Made by a program: the position numbers and the translations under genes | Notes under the pieces: model-generated | Database searches by the model: none | What the model saw: the letters and a program-made list of their open reading frames with translations, nothing else | Told to the model about the DNA's origin: nothing | Part shown: piece after piece, positions 40,097 to 48,182 of the stretch | Layout of the letters: every line of letters starts with the position of its first letter | Position numbering within the stretch: position 1 is the stretch's first letter | Source of the DNA: an uncultured Mycoplasmatota bacterium | GTDB lineage: Bacteria; Bacillota_I; Bacilli_A; RF39; UBA660 | Assembly (NCBI GenBank): GCA_947574215.1 | Contig: CANPIX010000006.1 | Span: 1-50,823, forward strand | Reading direction: 5' to 3' | DNA length: 50,823 nucleotides

Positions 40097-40759
40097 ATCA
40101 TTAAAAACAAAATAAGTCATACATAATCCAGCAGTAGCAGGAACGAAAACAATAGATCCTGGTGCTTTTTCTTTTAATTTTTTTGGAACTTCACGACTCC
40201 AAACAACAGGAATATTTAAAGTAATATTATTATTTCTTAGAATTTCTCTTACTGCTTTTGCTAATGGATCGTTCATAGTTTGATTTAATTTGGTAATTTC
40301 AACTTTTGTAGGATCAAGTCGATTTCCGGTTCCCATACAAGAAATAATTTTTATATGATTTTCAGTTGCTTTTTTAATAAGTAAATATTTTGTTGTAATG
40401 GTATCACAAGCATCTAAAATATAATCGTAATTCTTATTAAATACCACATCTAAATTTTCTTCATTTAAAAATAAGTTATAGGTTGTTATATTTGCTTTTG
40501 GATTAATATTTAATGCTCTTTCCTTGGCCACTCTCACTTTTTCTTCTCCTATATTTGTTTTATTGCTTATTATTTGGCGATTTAAATTACTTTCTTCTAT
40601 CGTATCACTATCAACAATAGTTATGTTTTCTATTCCTAAACGTATTAAACTTTCTAAAGCAAATCCACCCACTCCGCCAATTCCAACTAATAAAACATGT
40701 TGTGAGCTTAGTTTTTCTAAAAGGTTTTGATCTATAATTTTTAATGTTTTTTCAAACAT
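40079..40759 (-). CDS. tcdA: tRNA t6A cyclisation enzyme TcdA-like (E1/ThiF family)
   Basis: ATP-dependent enzyme that dehydrates t6A37 to cyclic t6A. It has 226 residues. HVLLVGIGGVGGFALESLIRLG is the nucleotide-binding site, DSDTIEESNLNRQ near residue 50, and DACDTITTKYLLI near residue 118 is typical of CsdL/TcdA. The C-terminal VFVPATAGLCMTYF matches the family. GAGGTGA precedes the ATG. It lies directly downstream of the 6S-like RNA, in a neighbourhood shared with rarA as in Bacillus. The 3' ends of tcdA and gpsA overlap by 18 bases. Confidence 0.93.
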   Translation of the reverse strand: MFEKTLKIIDQNLLEKLSSQHVLLVGIGGVGGFALESLIRLGIENITIVDSDTIEESNLNRQIISNKTNIGEEKVRVAKERALNINPKANITTYNLFLNEENLDVVFNKNYDYILDACDTITTKYLLIKKATENHIKIISCMGTGNRLDPTKVEITKLNQTMNDPLAKAVREILRNNNITLNIPVVWSREVPKKLKEKAPGSIVFVPATAGLCMTYFVFNDLINRI

Positions 40760-40774
40760 AATTTCACCTCAAAA

Positions 40775-40957
40775 TAAAAAATACCCAAAGGAAAGTTTGT
40801 TTGGATAAAAGCCCGCTCACGCGAGGTGGGCATCACATGAAATGTTTTAGGATTCTAACAACACTTAATGGGTTAGCATTCAACACCACATTTCAATTAG
40901 ATTCCCAAGAATATCCAATAGTCGGTTTTATGTGAAACAAACTATATCCTTTAGGTA
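40775..40957 (-). ncRNA. ssrS: 6S RNA (RNA polymerase regulator)
   Basis: Predicted transcript of about 183 bases with a promoter (TTGAAT, 17, TGTTACAAT) and a 3' T run, but no reading frame. The ends pair as one long interrupted stem: 5' ACCTAAAGG...AGTTTGTTT with 3' AAACAAACT...CCTTTGGGT. The middle contains a large bubble and then a second stem region with GATGCCCACCTCGCG/GAGCGGGC. Size, one closing stem with open bubble, and position beside tcdA and near rarA fit Bacilli 6S RNA, which mimics an open promoter and binds sigma-A polymerase. Covariance search would settle it. Confidence 0.7.
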
Positions 40958-40962
40958 TTTTC

Positions 40963-40991
40963 ATTGTAACACACTCTATTTAGAAATTCAA
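40963..40991 (-). promoter_or_regulatory. Promoter of the 6S-like RNA
   Basis: On the minus strand TTGAAT (40986-40991), 17 bases, TACAAT (40963-40968) with an upstream TGT extension. Confidence 0.7.
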
Positions 40992-41054
40992 ATAAATTTG
41001 CTATTTTTATTATATTATATTTCTGCTCTATTTTCCTATAGATGATATTTTCAA

Positions 41055-41885
41055 TCATTTTACTAGTAAATCTTTTTTTAATTCTCGTTTCATTTCTTTA
41101 ATTTTGTCGATCTCGTGTTCACTTAAAACTAATCCTAATTTTAACCTTTTTATCGCATCAAAATAGTATTGTTGTTCTTTTAAATTTTTTGATTGCCATC
41201 TCCCTACTATTTGCTCAAAGTAATAGCAAGTTGGAGACAATTCTATTTCTTGTTCCTTTTTTGTACTCTGTAAAAATTGCAAGTACCCATAAGAATGAAG
41301 TGAATTTTCACAAAAAAGAATCTTATTTATTGTATTTATTTTTTCTTGTTCTAAAAATGCTGTTATTTCAAAAATACTTTCAAAGGAAGCAATCATTGCC
41401 TCTCTTTTTTCAGGAGATAAGAGAGATATGGCTTTGTATTTTCTTTTTTTTGAATGATGTAATTTGCTCTTTTTTAGATGAAAATAAGAGTATATAATAG
41501 GGAGATTCATTTTATAATTTGCCAATACCTTTAATAATTTTATTTCTAAAGGCTCATTGTTTGAATTCTTTTCTTGAAAAAAAATATATATATTTTTTAA
41601 AAGAAAGCGTGTTACAAATAAATAGTAATAAAACTCGTTTTCGAAATCATTTAAAAAAGAAGAAAATGGATTATTCATTTCAAAAATTTGTCTTTGTAGA
41701 AAGATACAATCAAAACTATCATTAAGAATACATGTTTTTAAAAAAATTTCTTCTAGAAGGTCTCCATGACCTTCTTCTTTAATAACTAAATCTAAAACCA
41801 TTTGCCTAAAGTCTTTATCTAAAGGTATTCCTGCTTTTACACGATAAAATATATTTTTAGCAATTTCTTCATAGTAATTTGGCAT
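41055..41885 (-). CDS. Unknown helical protein
   Basis: I do not recognise this 276-residue protein. It has no signal peptide or clear membrane helix. It seems all-helical and rich in Phe, Tyr, Leu, Glu and Lys: a start MPNYYEEIAKNIFYRVKAG, an aromatic stretch FENEFYYYLFVTRFLLKNIYIFF (about residues 80-103), a basic HHSKKRKYKA near residue 145, and a Lys/Glu-rich end. Spacing and base use match its neighbours. It lies just downstream of the HerA ATPase gene on the same strand, with a terminator between them. GCGGGAA is a weak ribosome site. A link to HerA is possible but not shown. Confidence 0.6.
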   Translation of the reverse strand: MPNYYEEIAKNIFYRVKAGIPLDKDFRQMVLDLVIKEEGHGDLLEEIFLKTCILNDSFDCIFLQRQIFEMNNPFSSFLNDFENEFYYYLFVTRFLLKNIYIFFQEKNSNNEPLEIKLLKVLANYKMNLPIIYSYFHLKKSKLHHSKKRKYKAISLLSPEKREAMIASFESIFEITAFLEQEKINTINKILFCENSLHSYGYLQFLQSTKKEQEIELSPTCYYFEQIVGRWQSKNLKEQQYYFDAIKRLKLGLVLSEHEIDKIKEMKRELKKDLLVK

Positions 41886-41930
41886 AAATATTCCCGCTTT
41901 CTTAACTATTATAGTTTACAAAATTTGATT

Positions 41931-41958
41931 AAAAAAAGCAAACATTATTGATTGCTTT
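41931..41958 (-). terminator. Terminator of herA
   Basis: On the minus strand AAAGCAA and TTGCTTT (plus 41952-41958 and 41935-41941) frame a 10-base loop holding the herA stop, followed by T. Confidence 0.75.
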
Positions 41959-43741
41959 CATTCGTAGTATTGTTCTGTTTGTTTTGTATTTTTACATTCC
42001 ATCTGGCTGCCACATCACAATTTGAAGAATATGGAAGTGGATTTGGAAGTTCTAAGCGCATAATCATTGGTATTTTAAATGCGGAACCAAAACCTACACA
42101 ACTACCAGGTTGTAACGTTTTTTGTTTTTCAATAACATCGCTTGAAATATTGGGAAGCATTTCTTCAATATATTTAATATCTTTCGGATGAGTCATTTTA
42201 AAGATTAAGAAGTTAGATACTTGCGAGATAACGGTATCAGATATTTCAACAGGTCTTTGACTAATAATACCTAAAATAACACCATACTTTCTACCTTCTT
42301 TTGCAATACGTTCAAATATATTATATCCGAGTAAGTAATTGTCGTTGTCTCTTTGAATGTATCTATGAGCTTCTTCTAGAAAAATATGAAAAGGAATGGT
42401 AGCTCTTTGTTTTAAATTTTTGGAAAATTCAAAGAACAAACGTGACATTATTTTTACAATAACTTTTGCATATGTATCGTCTACATCTTCTAAATTGATA
42501 TTAATGATTTGCGCTTTGCGATTATTTTTAACAACCAAACTACTTACATATTTATCAATAGAAGTGTATCCATTGTTCGTAAAATATTTTCCTACTTTGG
42601 TATTTAAAATGGTACTTAAACGTACTTTTAGAATAACCGCATCGTCATACAACCTTTCATTGTTTTGGAATCCTTCACTAATCATCGTAAATTCTAAAGC
42701 CTTGGCAAAATCAAGTAAAGAATAACTGTACTCTTTTGGCTCTTCCATTTCTTCATAGGAATCTTCAATATGTTTTAATATATAGTCAGTAATCAAAACA
42801 CTTTCACCAAAATAACCATTGGAATCGATTTCAAAACATTCTGAGAAAGTTCTGGTATACCCTAACCCATTTATTGTACTATCAAAATTAAATTCATTGG
42901 TATGACAGACTTCGATAATTTGAAAAACTTCATTTTTCTTTCTAGATGTTGTTTGGTTACTAAATAAAATAGCAAGTAGTGCTTTGGCAATTAAATGATT
43001 TTTAAATTTGTTTGATTCATCGGAATTTTGACTAAATATTTTAGCCAAACGAATGGTTCTCTCAATGATTGGAAGTTGAGAATGTGTAGTTGCTTGCAAT
43101 AAAAGAGCAAAGTCATCCAAATTGAGTAAACTTACTGGAATTTGCAGTAAAAAATCTTCACGATCACTTGGATTAGTTGTAATAAATTTATAACTATAAT
43201 TTGGATTAATTTTATTAATACTTCCAAAAGCATTTTTATATTCACCATAAGCATCAAATACAAAAATATTGGCATTATAAGAAAGCATATGAGGATTACT
43301 AAAAAGATTTTGAACAATTCTAGCAACTCCACAAGATTTTCCACTTCCTGTATTTCCAAATATTCCGATATGATTGGATAATAAATCATTAATATTTGGA
43401 CATACCTTATATTCTTTATAAATCGCACTATTTCCTAATACGAAAGATTTATCGCTTTCACGTCCTACAAGTTCCATTAATTCTTCACTATTGATAATAC
43501 GTACTTGACTAGATAAAAGTGGTTTACGAATTACTCCATTAACATATCTTCCATTTAAGTATTCTCCAAGAAAACGAATTTTGATTTCTTCTTTATTGAA
43601 TTCTGTAACTTCTCCTAAAATACGTTGATCTTGAGCTTCGAAAATAACATTGATATTCATTAAATCTGAAGAGCCAGCATCTCCACCTTCATTTTCTACA
43701 AAAGCCATATTTTCACTAATGTATTTTATTTTTCCAAACAT
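41945..43741 (-). CDS. HerA-type FtsK-fold ATPase (DUF87)
   Basis: Hexameric DNA translocase family. It has 598 residues. A beta-rich HAS-barrel N-terminus (about residues 1-100, GKIKYISENMAFVENEGG) is followed by Walker A FGNTGSGKSCGVARI near residue 130, Walker B HIFLEEAHRYI near residue 465, and the Arg-containing ISQRPVEIS motif. In archaea HerA works with the NurA nuclease in end resection; in bacteria HerA also pairs with Sir2 or nucleases in defence. No NurA, Sir2 or recognisable nuclease adjoins it here. The ATG at 43741 follows GAGGTG; a GTG at 43750 overlaps that site. Confidence 0.88.
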   Translation of the reverse strand: MFGKIKYISENMAFVENEGGDAGSSDLMNINVIFEAQDQRILGEVTEFNKEEIKIRFLGEYLNGRYVNGVIRKPLLSSQVRIINSEELMELVGRESDKSFVLGNSAIYKEYKVCPNINDLLSNHIGIFGNTGSGKSCGVARIVQNLFSNPHMLSYNANIFVFDAYGEYKNAFGSINKINPNYSYKFITTNPSDREDFLLQIPVSLLNLDDFALLLQATTHSQLPIIERTIRLAKIFSQNSDESNKFKNHLIAKALLAILFSNQTTSRKKNEVFQIIEVCHTNEFNFDSTINGLGYTRTFSECFEIDSNGYFGESVLITDYILKHIEDSYEEMEEPKEYSYSLLDFAKALEFTMISEGFQNNERLYDDAVILKVRLSTILNTKVGKYFTNNGYTSIDKYVSSLVVKNNRKAQIININLEDVDDTYAKVIVKIMSRLFFEFSKNLKQRATIPFHIFLEEAHRYIQRDNDNYLLGYNIFERIAKEGRKYGVILGIISQRPVEISDTVISQVSNFLIFKMTHPKDIKYIEEMLPNISSDVIEKQKTLQPGSCVGFGSAFKIPMIMRLELPNPLPYSSNCDVAARWNVKIQNKQNNTTNESNQ

Positions 43742-43781
43742 AGTAAACACCTCTTTATTATCATATTAAATATATCATAAA

Positions 43782-44654
43782 CTAACTTGTTTTTCCACTG
43801 TAAATCTCATACCACTCTTTTAAATTTTCTGTAGCATTAATAATTAAATCCTTAATATAGTTCCAAGTGATGGAAAAAGTTTTTTTCATCTCTTGAAAAT
43901 CTTCTTTTGCTGTTTCACAAAGATTTTTATCATAATTACAAATTTTAGTGGTTGTATTTAAGTAATTTTCAATAATTTTTATTTTTAATCCTGTATAGAT
44001 TTTTCCAGTAGTACTTGTAATCGTTTCTTTGTATCCAGGAAGATAGCTTTCTATTTTAGAGTCAATTGATAAAGCTATTTTTAAAATTTGTAATTTTGTT
44101 TTTGACGTTACGTCATTGAATGTATAACCTGTGATAGTGCCATTGTAAAATAAAAAATCAACTATACTAATGAATCGTACTTTTACTTCTTCTTGTAAGT
44201 TTGGATCTTTCAAATCATTTTCTGTTTCTTTAAAAAAAGTTAATACATCTGCGTCCGCGTTTTTATTCTCTTTTTTCTCATTTATTACATTTATTTTATC
44301 GCTAGATACAATTGTTGGATTATCTTTGGATCCTTGCTCAATGACGTTTTTAATATTAGCCTCTACATCGCTTCCAATAGGATAATTTTCTGTAGCATCA
44401 ATTGAAATTAAGTATTTATTTTTCGCTAAATCTTCTATAATAATATAATCTTCTCCTTTATTGATAATAGTACCTGATAAAACTACTTCATTTTGTGTTT
44501 TTTCTTTAAAGTTGTTATTTTGTTTCCACACAGAATAAATCCAAAATAAGATAGCAAAAAATAAAACGATTCCTACTAACTTATAAATCGTACTAATACG
44601 CATTCCTTTTAAATAATTCAATGTATTTTTAAAATACCTTTTCATTTTATTCAT
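43782..44654 (-). CDS. One-pass membrane protein, unknown
   Basis: I do not recognise this 290-residue protein. A basic N-terminal tail (about 24 residues) and one membrane helix (IYKLVGIVLFFAILFWIYSV) are followed by a long external part: first a beta-rich segment of about 75 residues (VVLSGTIINKGEDYIIIEDL, OB-like in pattern), then a helical, Lys/Glu-rich region with two Cys (ICNYDKNLC) that could pair. A -10 box TATACT (44671-44676) and GTGATGAT precede the ATG. It lies upstream of herA on the same strand, about 40 bases apart, so both may be one operon. The function is open. Confidence 0.65.
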   Translation of the reverse strand: MNKMKRYFKNTLNYLKGMRISTIYKLVGIVLFFAILFWIYSVWKQNNNFKEKTQNEVVLSGTIINKGEDYIIIEDLAKNKYLISIDATENYPIGSDVEANIKNVIEQGSKDNPTIVSSDKINVINEKKENKNADADVLTFFKETENDLKDPNLQEEVKVRFISIVDFLFYNGTITGYTFNDVTSKTKLQILKIALSIDSKIESYLPGYKETITSTTGKIYTGLKIKIIENYLNTTTKICNYDKNLCETAKEDFQEMKKTFSITWNYIKDLIINATENLKEWYEIYSGKTS

Positions 44655-44711
44655 ATATCATCACTTATTTAGTATAACAAGAAAAGAAAAAAAGATAAAC
44701 CTTGTTTCATA

Positions 44712-44748
44712 AAAAAAACACCATTTTTTTTTGAAGTGCTTTTTTATT
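44712..44748. terminator. A/T-rich hairpin downstream of gatB
   Basis: An A run plus CAC pairs with GTG plus a T run on either strand (one bulge). It would end the aspS-gatCAB operon. Confidence 0.5.
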
Positions 44749-44758
44749 TTAGAAAAAT

Positions 44759-46189
44759 TTAACTCTCAAGCTTTTCTTTTAAGATTTCTTTAGTTAATAC
44801 GGGATTTGCTTTTCCACGAGTATTTTTCATAACTTGACCGACAAAGTAGTCAAATAAATTATCCTTCCCATTTTTATATTCCTGAACTTGATTTTTATTT
44901 TCATTTAAAATGGTGGTAATAATTTCTTCTAGAACCACTTGATCGGAGATTTGTGTCATATCATTACTTATAAAAGTTTTAGGTTCTTTCTTTTCTTCAA
45001 TGGATTTATAAAAAACTTCTTTTGCTTGTTTTGAAGATATAGTTCCTTTTTTTATTTCATCAATAATTTGTTTTAAAAGATTTGGAGTTAAATAAAATTC
45101 TTTTAAAGTAATTTCTTTTTCATTAATTTGACCTAATATTTGGGTTGTTAACCAATTACAAGCCGTTTTGGCATCTATTCCTACTTTCAAACATTCTTCA
45201 AAGTATTCAGCGTATTCTCTTTCTTTTACAATGACCCCTGCATCGTATTCACTTAATCCATATTCGCTTATATATTTTTCTTTTCGCTCTAAAGCCAGTA
45301 AGGGAATTTCTTGTTTTATTTCTTCTAACCAACTTGCAGCAATTTTAAATTTAGGTAAGTTTGGATCTACAAAATATTTGTAATCGATTGCATCCACCTT
45401 ACTACGCATACGAATGGTTTTTCCGGCTTCTTCATCCCATCTTCTGGTCTCTTGTTCCACTTCATGATATCTTCCTGCATCTTTTAATTCACTTTGACGT
45501 TTGATTTCGTAATTTATTGCGTCCCTTACTCCACCAAAAGAATTCACATTTTTTACTTCTACTCTAGTACCAAATTCTATTGCATTTTCGTCCATAATTG
45601 ATATATTTACGTCACAACGTATTTGTCCTTTTTTGGTATCAGCTTCCGAAACATCACAATATTTATAAATGCTGCGCATAGTTTCTAGAAATGTTACTGC
45701 TTCTTCTGCTGTATGTAAACAGGGTTCTGTAACAAGCTCTACTAATGGAACACCTGCTCGATTATAATCAATACAAGAAGTATCGTAGTAATGGTCTAAA
45801 CTGGCGGCATCTTCTTCTAAATGAATGTCATGGATAAATACTTTCTTTTTTTCACCATTACATTCCATTTCAACATAACCATCTCTTCCAACAGGTTCTG
45901 TCATTTGGGTGATTTGATATCCTTTTGGTAAATCTGGATAGTAATAATTTTTGCGATCAAAATACATGAATTCTGGTTGTTTACAATGAAGTACAATACT
46001 CATCATTAAAGCGTCTTTAATGCATTTTTCATTGACTACGGGAAGTGTTCCTGGAAAAGCCATATCTACACCGGCTATGTTATCATTTGGGATTTCGTTG
46101 TATGAATTTTTAGCGCTTGAAAAAACTTTCGAGTTGCTTTTAAATTCACAGTGCATTTCTAGACCTATTACCGCTTTGTATTTACTCAT
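44759..46189 (-). CDS. gatB: Asp/Glu-tRNA amidotransferase subunit B
   Basis: Activates Glu-tRNA-Gln and Asp-tRNA-Asn and binds the tRNA in GatCAB. It has 476 residues. N-terminal IGLEMHCEFKSNSKVFSS, the PET112 signature DRKNYYYPDLPKGYQITQ near residue 78, EEDAASLDH near residue 122, and a C-terminal YqeY-like tail domain (about residues 330-476) that grips the tRNA elbow. The ATG overlaps gatA by 8 bases. It is the last gene of the operon. Confidence 0.98.
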   Translation of the reverse strand: MSKYKAVIGLEMHCEFKSNSKVFSSAKNSYNEIPNDNIAGVDMAFPGTLPVVNEKCIKDALMMSIVLHCKQPEFMYFDRKNYYYPDLPKGYQITQMTEPVGRDGYVEMECNGEKKKVFIHDIHLEEDAASLDHYYDTSCIDYNRAGVPLVELVTEPCLHTAEEAVTFLETMRSIYKYCDVSEADTKKGQIRCDVNISIMDENAIEFGTRVEVKNVNSFGGVRDAINYEIKRQSELKDAGRYHEVEQETRRWDEEAGKTIRMRSKVDAIDYKYFVDPNLPKFKIAASWLEEIKQEIPLLALERKEKYISEYGLSEYDAGVIVKEREYAEYFEECLKVGIDAKTACNWLTTQILGQINEKEITLKEFYLTPNLLKQIIDEIKKGTISSKQAKEVFYKSIEEKKEPKTFISNDMTQISDQVVLEEIITTILNENKNQVQEYKNGKDNLFDYFVGQVMKNTRGKANPVLTKEILKEKLES

Positions 46190-47636
46190 GGCTTATCTCC
46201 TTTGCAATTTGATTTTTATAAGGCATAGCACTTTCTAGTGCATAGGCAATATTTAAAACATTTTCATCGTCATAACAATTTCCAGTAATATTTAAAGCCA
46301 CTGGCAAATCATTTATAAATCCATCAGGAATGGTAATAGAAGGAAATCCACCAAAATTTCCAATTTGTAAATGTTCTTCTAAAACCTTTGTATCTTTGGT
46401 TAAAAGATCTTTGGAAGCATCTAAATGCTTTGCAGGTCCTGAACCTACTGGTAGTATGATGGCATCATAAGTTTTAAATAAATTTTTCCATGTATCAACC
46501 AATAATCGTCTTACTCTTTGGGCGTTTTTTAAATATCGTTCTTGGTTTTCTTTTTGTAAGATGTAAGAGCCTATTACAAAACGACGTTTGATTAAAGGAG
46601 AAAAACCTTTTGTACGATGATCCATCATCATTTCAGTAACATTTTTTCCTTCTCCTCTAGGTCCAAAAATTATTCCTGTTAAATTAGACATATTACTAGT
46701 AGCTTCTGCACAAGAGATCGCTACATAAACACTTGGTAAAGCATCAAGTAATTTTTGATCAATCGAAATTTCTTCTACTTTCATGCCTAATTTTTCACAT
46801 AATTTTATTTTTTCTTTAAAATTTTCTAAATGCATTTTTAATTCTTCCGTAGGATTTTCGTAATTTTCAATAGAACATAATTCTTTGATATAACACAGTT
46901 TTTTATTCTCTACTTTTCCATCTATACTTTGGTATAAGTGAATGTGACTAGAATCCCATGAAGTCATATCCAGTTTATCTAAACCTTTCATGTTATCGAT
47001 GACTATAGCGGCATCTTTAACACTTCTTGTTAAAACACCACAAGTGTCTAAGCTAGAAGCAAAAGGAAAGAGTCCAAATCTTGAGACCATACCATACGTT
47101 GGTTTATATCCTACAATTCCACAATAGGCAGCTGGTTTTCTTATGGAATCTCCTGTATCACTGCCTAAAGCGTAAGGATAAACTCCAGCGGCAACCGCAC
47201 AAGCACTTCCAGCACTTGATCCTGCAGTCATACGAGTAGAATCCCACGGATTTTTAACAACTCCTGTATGCCCTGTTGTTCCAGTTCCACCCATACCAAA
47301 CTCATCCAAAACGGTTTTGTTTACAGGTATGGCTCCTACATTCAATAATTTTTCTACCGCTGTGGCATTAAAAAACGGTACATAGTTTTTTAATGTATTC
47401 GAAGAACCTGTAGATAAAATATCTTTTGTGCTGTAATTATCTTTAATCCCAAAAGGAATTCCAGATAGTAAATTTTCACTAACTGGAGTCTCTTTTGCTT
47501 CATCTAAAATAGTTACAAAAGCGTTGTATTTTTTATTTACTTCGTAAGATTTCTTTAGTGCTTCTTCAACTAATTCTTTACTCGTCACAAAATTATTTGT
47601 TAATAGTTCATGTAATTCTTCAATTGTTTTGTCCAT
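46182..47636 (-). CDS. gatA: Asp/Glu-tRNA amidotransferase subunit A
   Basis: Glutaminase of GatCAB, amidase-signature fold, 484 residues. The Ser-cisSer-Lys triad is carried by GIKDNYSTKD (Lys near residue 74), GSSAGSACAVAAG (cis-Ser) and GSDTGDSIRKPAAYCG (nucleophile Ser). The second Gly of the usual GSSGGS is Ala, and the usual SDTGGSIRQP reads SDTGDSIRKP: mild changes near the active site. The ATG overlaps the gatC stop (TAATG) and GGAGGTGA lies inside gatC. Confidence 0.97.
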   Translation of the reverse strand: MDKTIEELHELLTNNFVTSKELVEEALKKSYEVNKKYNAFVTILDEAKETPVSENLLSGIPFGIKDNYSTKDILSTGSSNTLKNYVPFFNATAVEKLLNVGAIPVNKTVLDEFGMGGTGTTGHTGVVKNPWDSTRMTAGSSAGSACAVAAGVYPYALGSDTGDSIRKPAAYCGIVGYKPTYGMVSRFGLFPFASSLDTCGVLTRSVKDAAIVIDNMKGLDKLDMTSWDSSHIHLYQSIDGKVENKKLCYIKELCSIENYENPTEELKMHLENFKEKIKLCEKLGMKVEEISIDQKLLDALPSVYVAISCAEATSNMSNLTGIIFGPRGEGKNVTEMMMDHRTKGFSPLIKRRFVIGSYILQKENQERYLKNAQRVRRLLVDTWKNLFKTYDAIILPVGSGPAKHLDASKDLLTKDTKVLEEHLQIGNFGGFPSITIPDGFINDLPVALNITGNCYDDENVLNIAYALESAMPYKNQIAKEISHE

Positions 47637-47941
47637 TAATTTTCACCTCCGACAACTTTAGGTACTTCCACTTCTCTTCCCTCTATCTTTTCACAGTTTT
47701 TTAATGCATCTTTTATTGGTATAGAAGGTGTTACAACATCTTCGCGTAATGAAAAAGTAAAATCATCTAAACAATGTGTCATTGGTTCTACATTTTTAAT
47801 GTTTTCGATGTCTTCTACTTTTTGTAAATTTTCATCAATAATTGCAAATTCGTCTAAAACCATCTTATTTTCCTCTGGACTCAAACCTATTAAAAGTTTT
47901 TCTGCTAACTCATCCACAAGTTCGCTTGTAAATCTAGACAT
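47636..47941 (-). CDS. gatC: Asp/Glu-tRNA amidotransferase subunit C
   Basis: A 101-residue belt subunit that stabilises GatA-GatB. It has an N-terminal helix pair (ELAEKLLIGLSPEENKMVLDEF) and the family motif VEPMTHCLDDFTFSLREDVV near residue 50. The ATG is inside the end of the upstream 82-residue gene (ATGTCTAG, 8-base overlap), so translation is coupled to it. Confidence 0.95.
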   Translation of the reverse strand: MSRFTSELVDELAEKLLIGLSPEENKMVLDEFAIIDENLQKVEDIENIKNVEPMTHCLDDFTFSLREDVVTPSIPIKDALKNCEKIEGREVEVPKVVGGEN

Positions 47942-48182
47942 TTTTATCCCTACTTTCTAAAGCTCTTTTTCGAATAATTCCTTCTTCTTCTTCTTCCTCA
48001 CAAGTTTTAAATACTGGAGCTACACCAGGACTAAAAGTAATGCTGGATAACCCATAAAAATCGTCACAAAAAGCATCTTCAAAATAATAATCATCTGAAC
48101 GTTCTTTTACAATTTCTTCCCAAGCTTTTTCTATGTCAAAACTTGTTAAACACACATCTTTATTTGCTTGTTGATTATTCAT
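47934..48182 (-). CDS. Unknown acidic 82-residue protein inside the aspS-gatCAB operon
   Basis: I recognise no family. It is acidic overall (runs of Glu/Asp, for example CEEEEEEGIIRKR near the C-terminus). An N-terminal helix DIEKAWEEIVKERSDD is followed by an aromatic acidic stretch YYFEDAFCDDFYGL and four Cys in all. It overlaps the end of aspS by 8 bases at its start and the start of gatC by 8 bases at its end, so all five genes are translated as one chain. That spacing leaves little doubt that it is a real gene and suggests a role with AspRS or GatCAB, for example as an assembly protein, but this is inference. Confidence 0.75.
   Translation of the reverse strand: MNNQQANKDVCLTSFDIEKAWEEIVKERSDDYYFEDAFCDDFYGLSSITFSPGVAPVFKTCEEEEEEGIIRKRALESRDKNV

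Noticed and set aside
40775-40957. tmRNA, SRP RNA or RNase P RNA
   Set aside because: It lacks the tRNA-like ends, the SRP GGAA-type tetraloop motif and the RNase P core motifs, and its length fits 6S.
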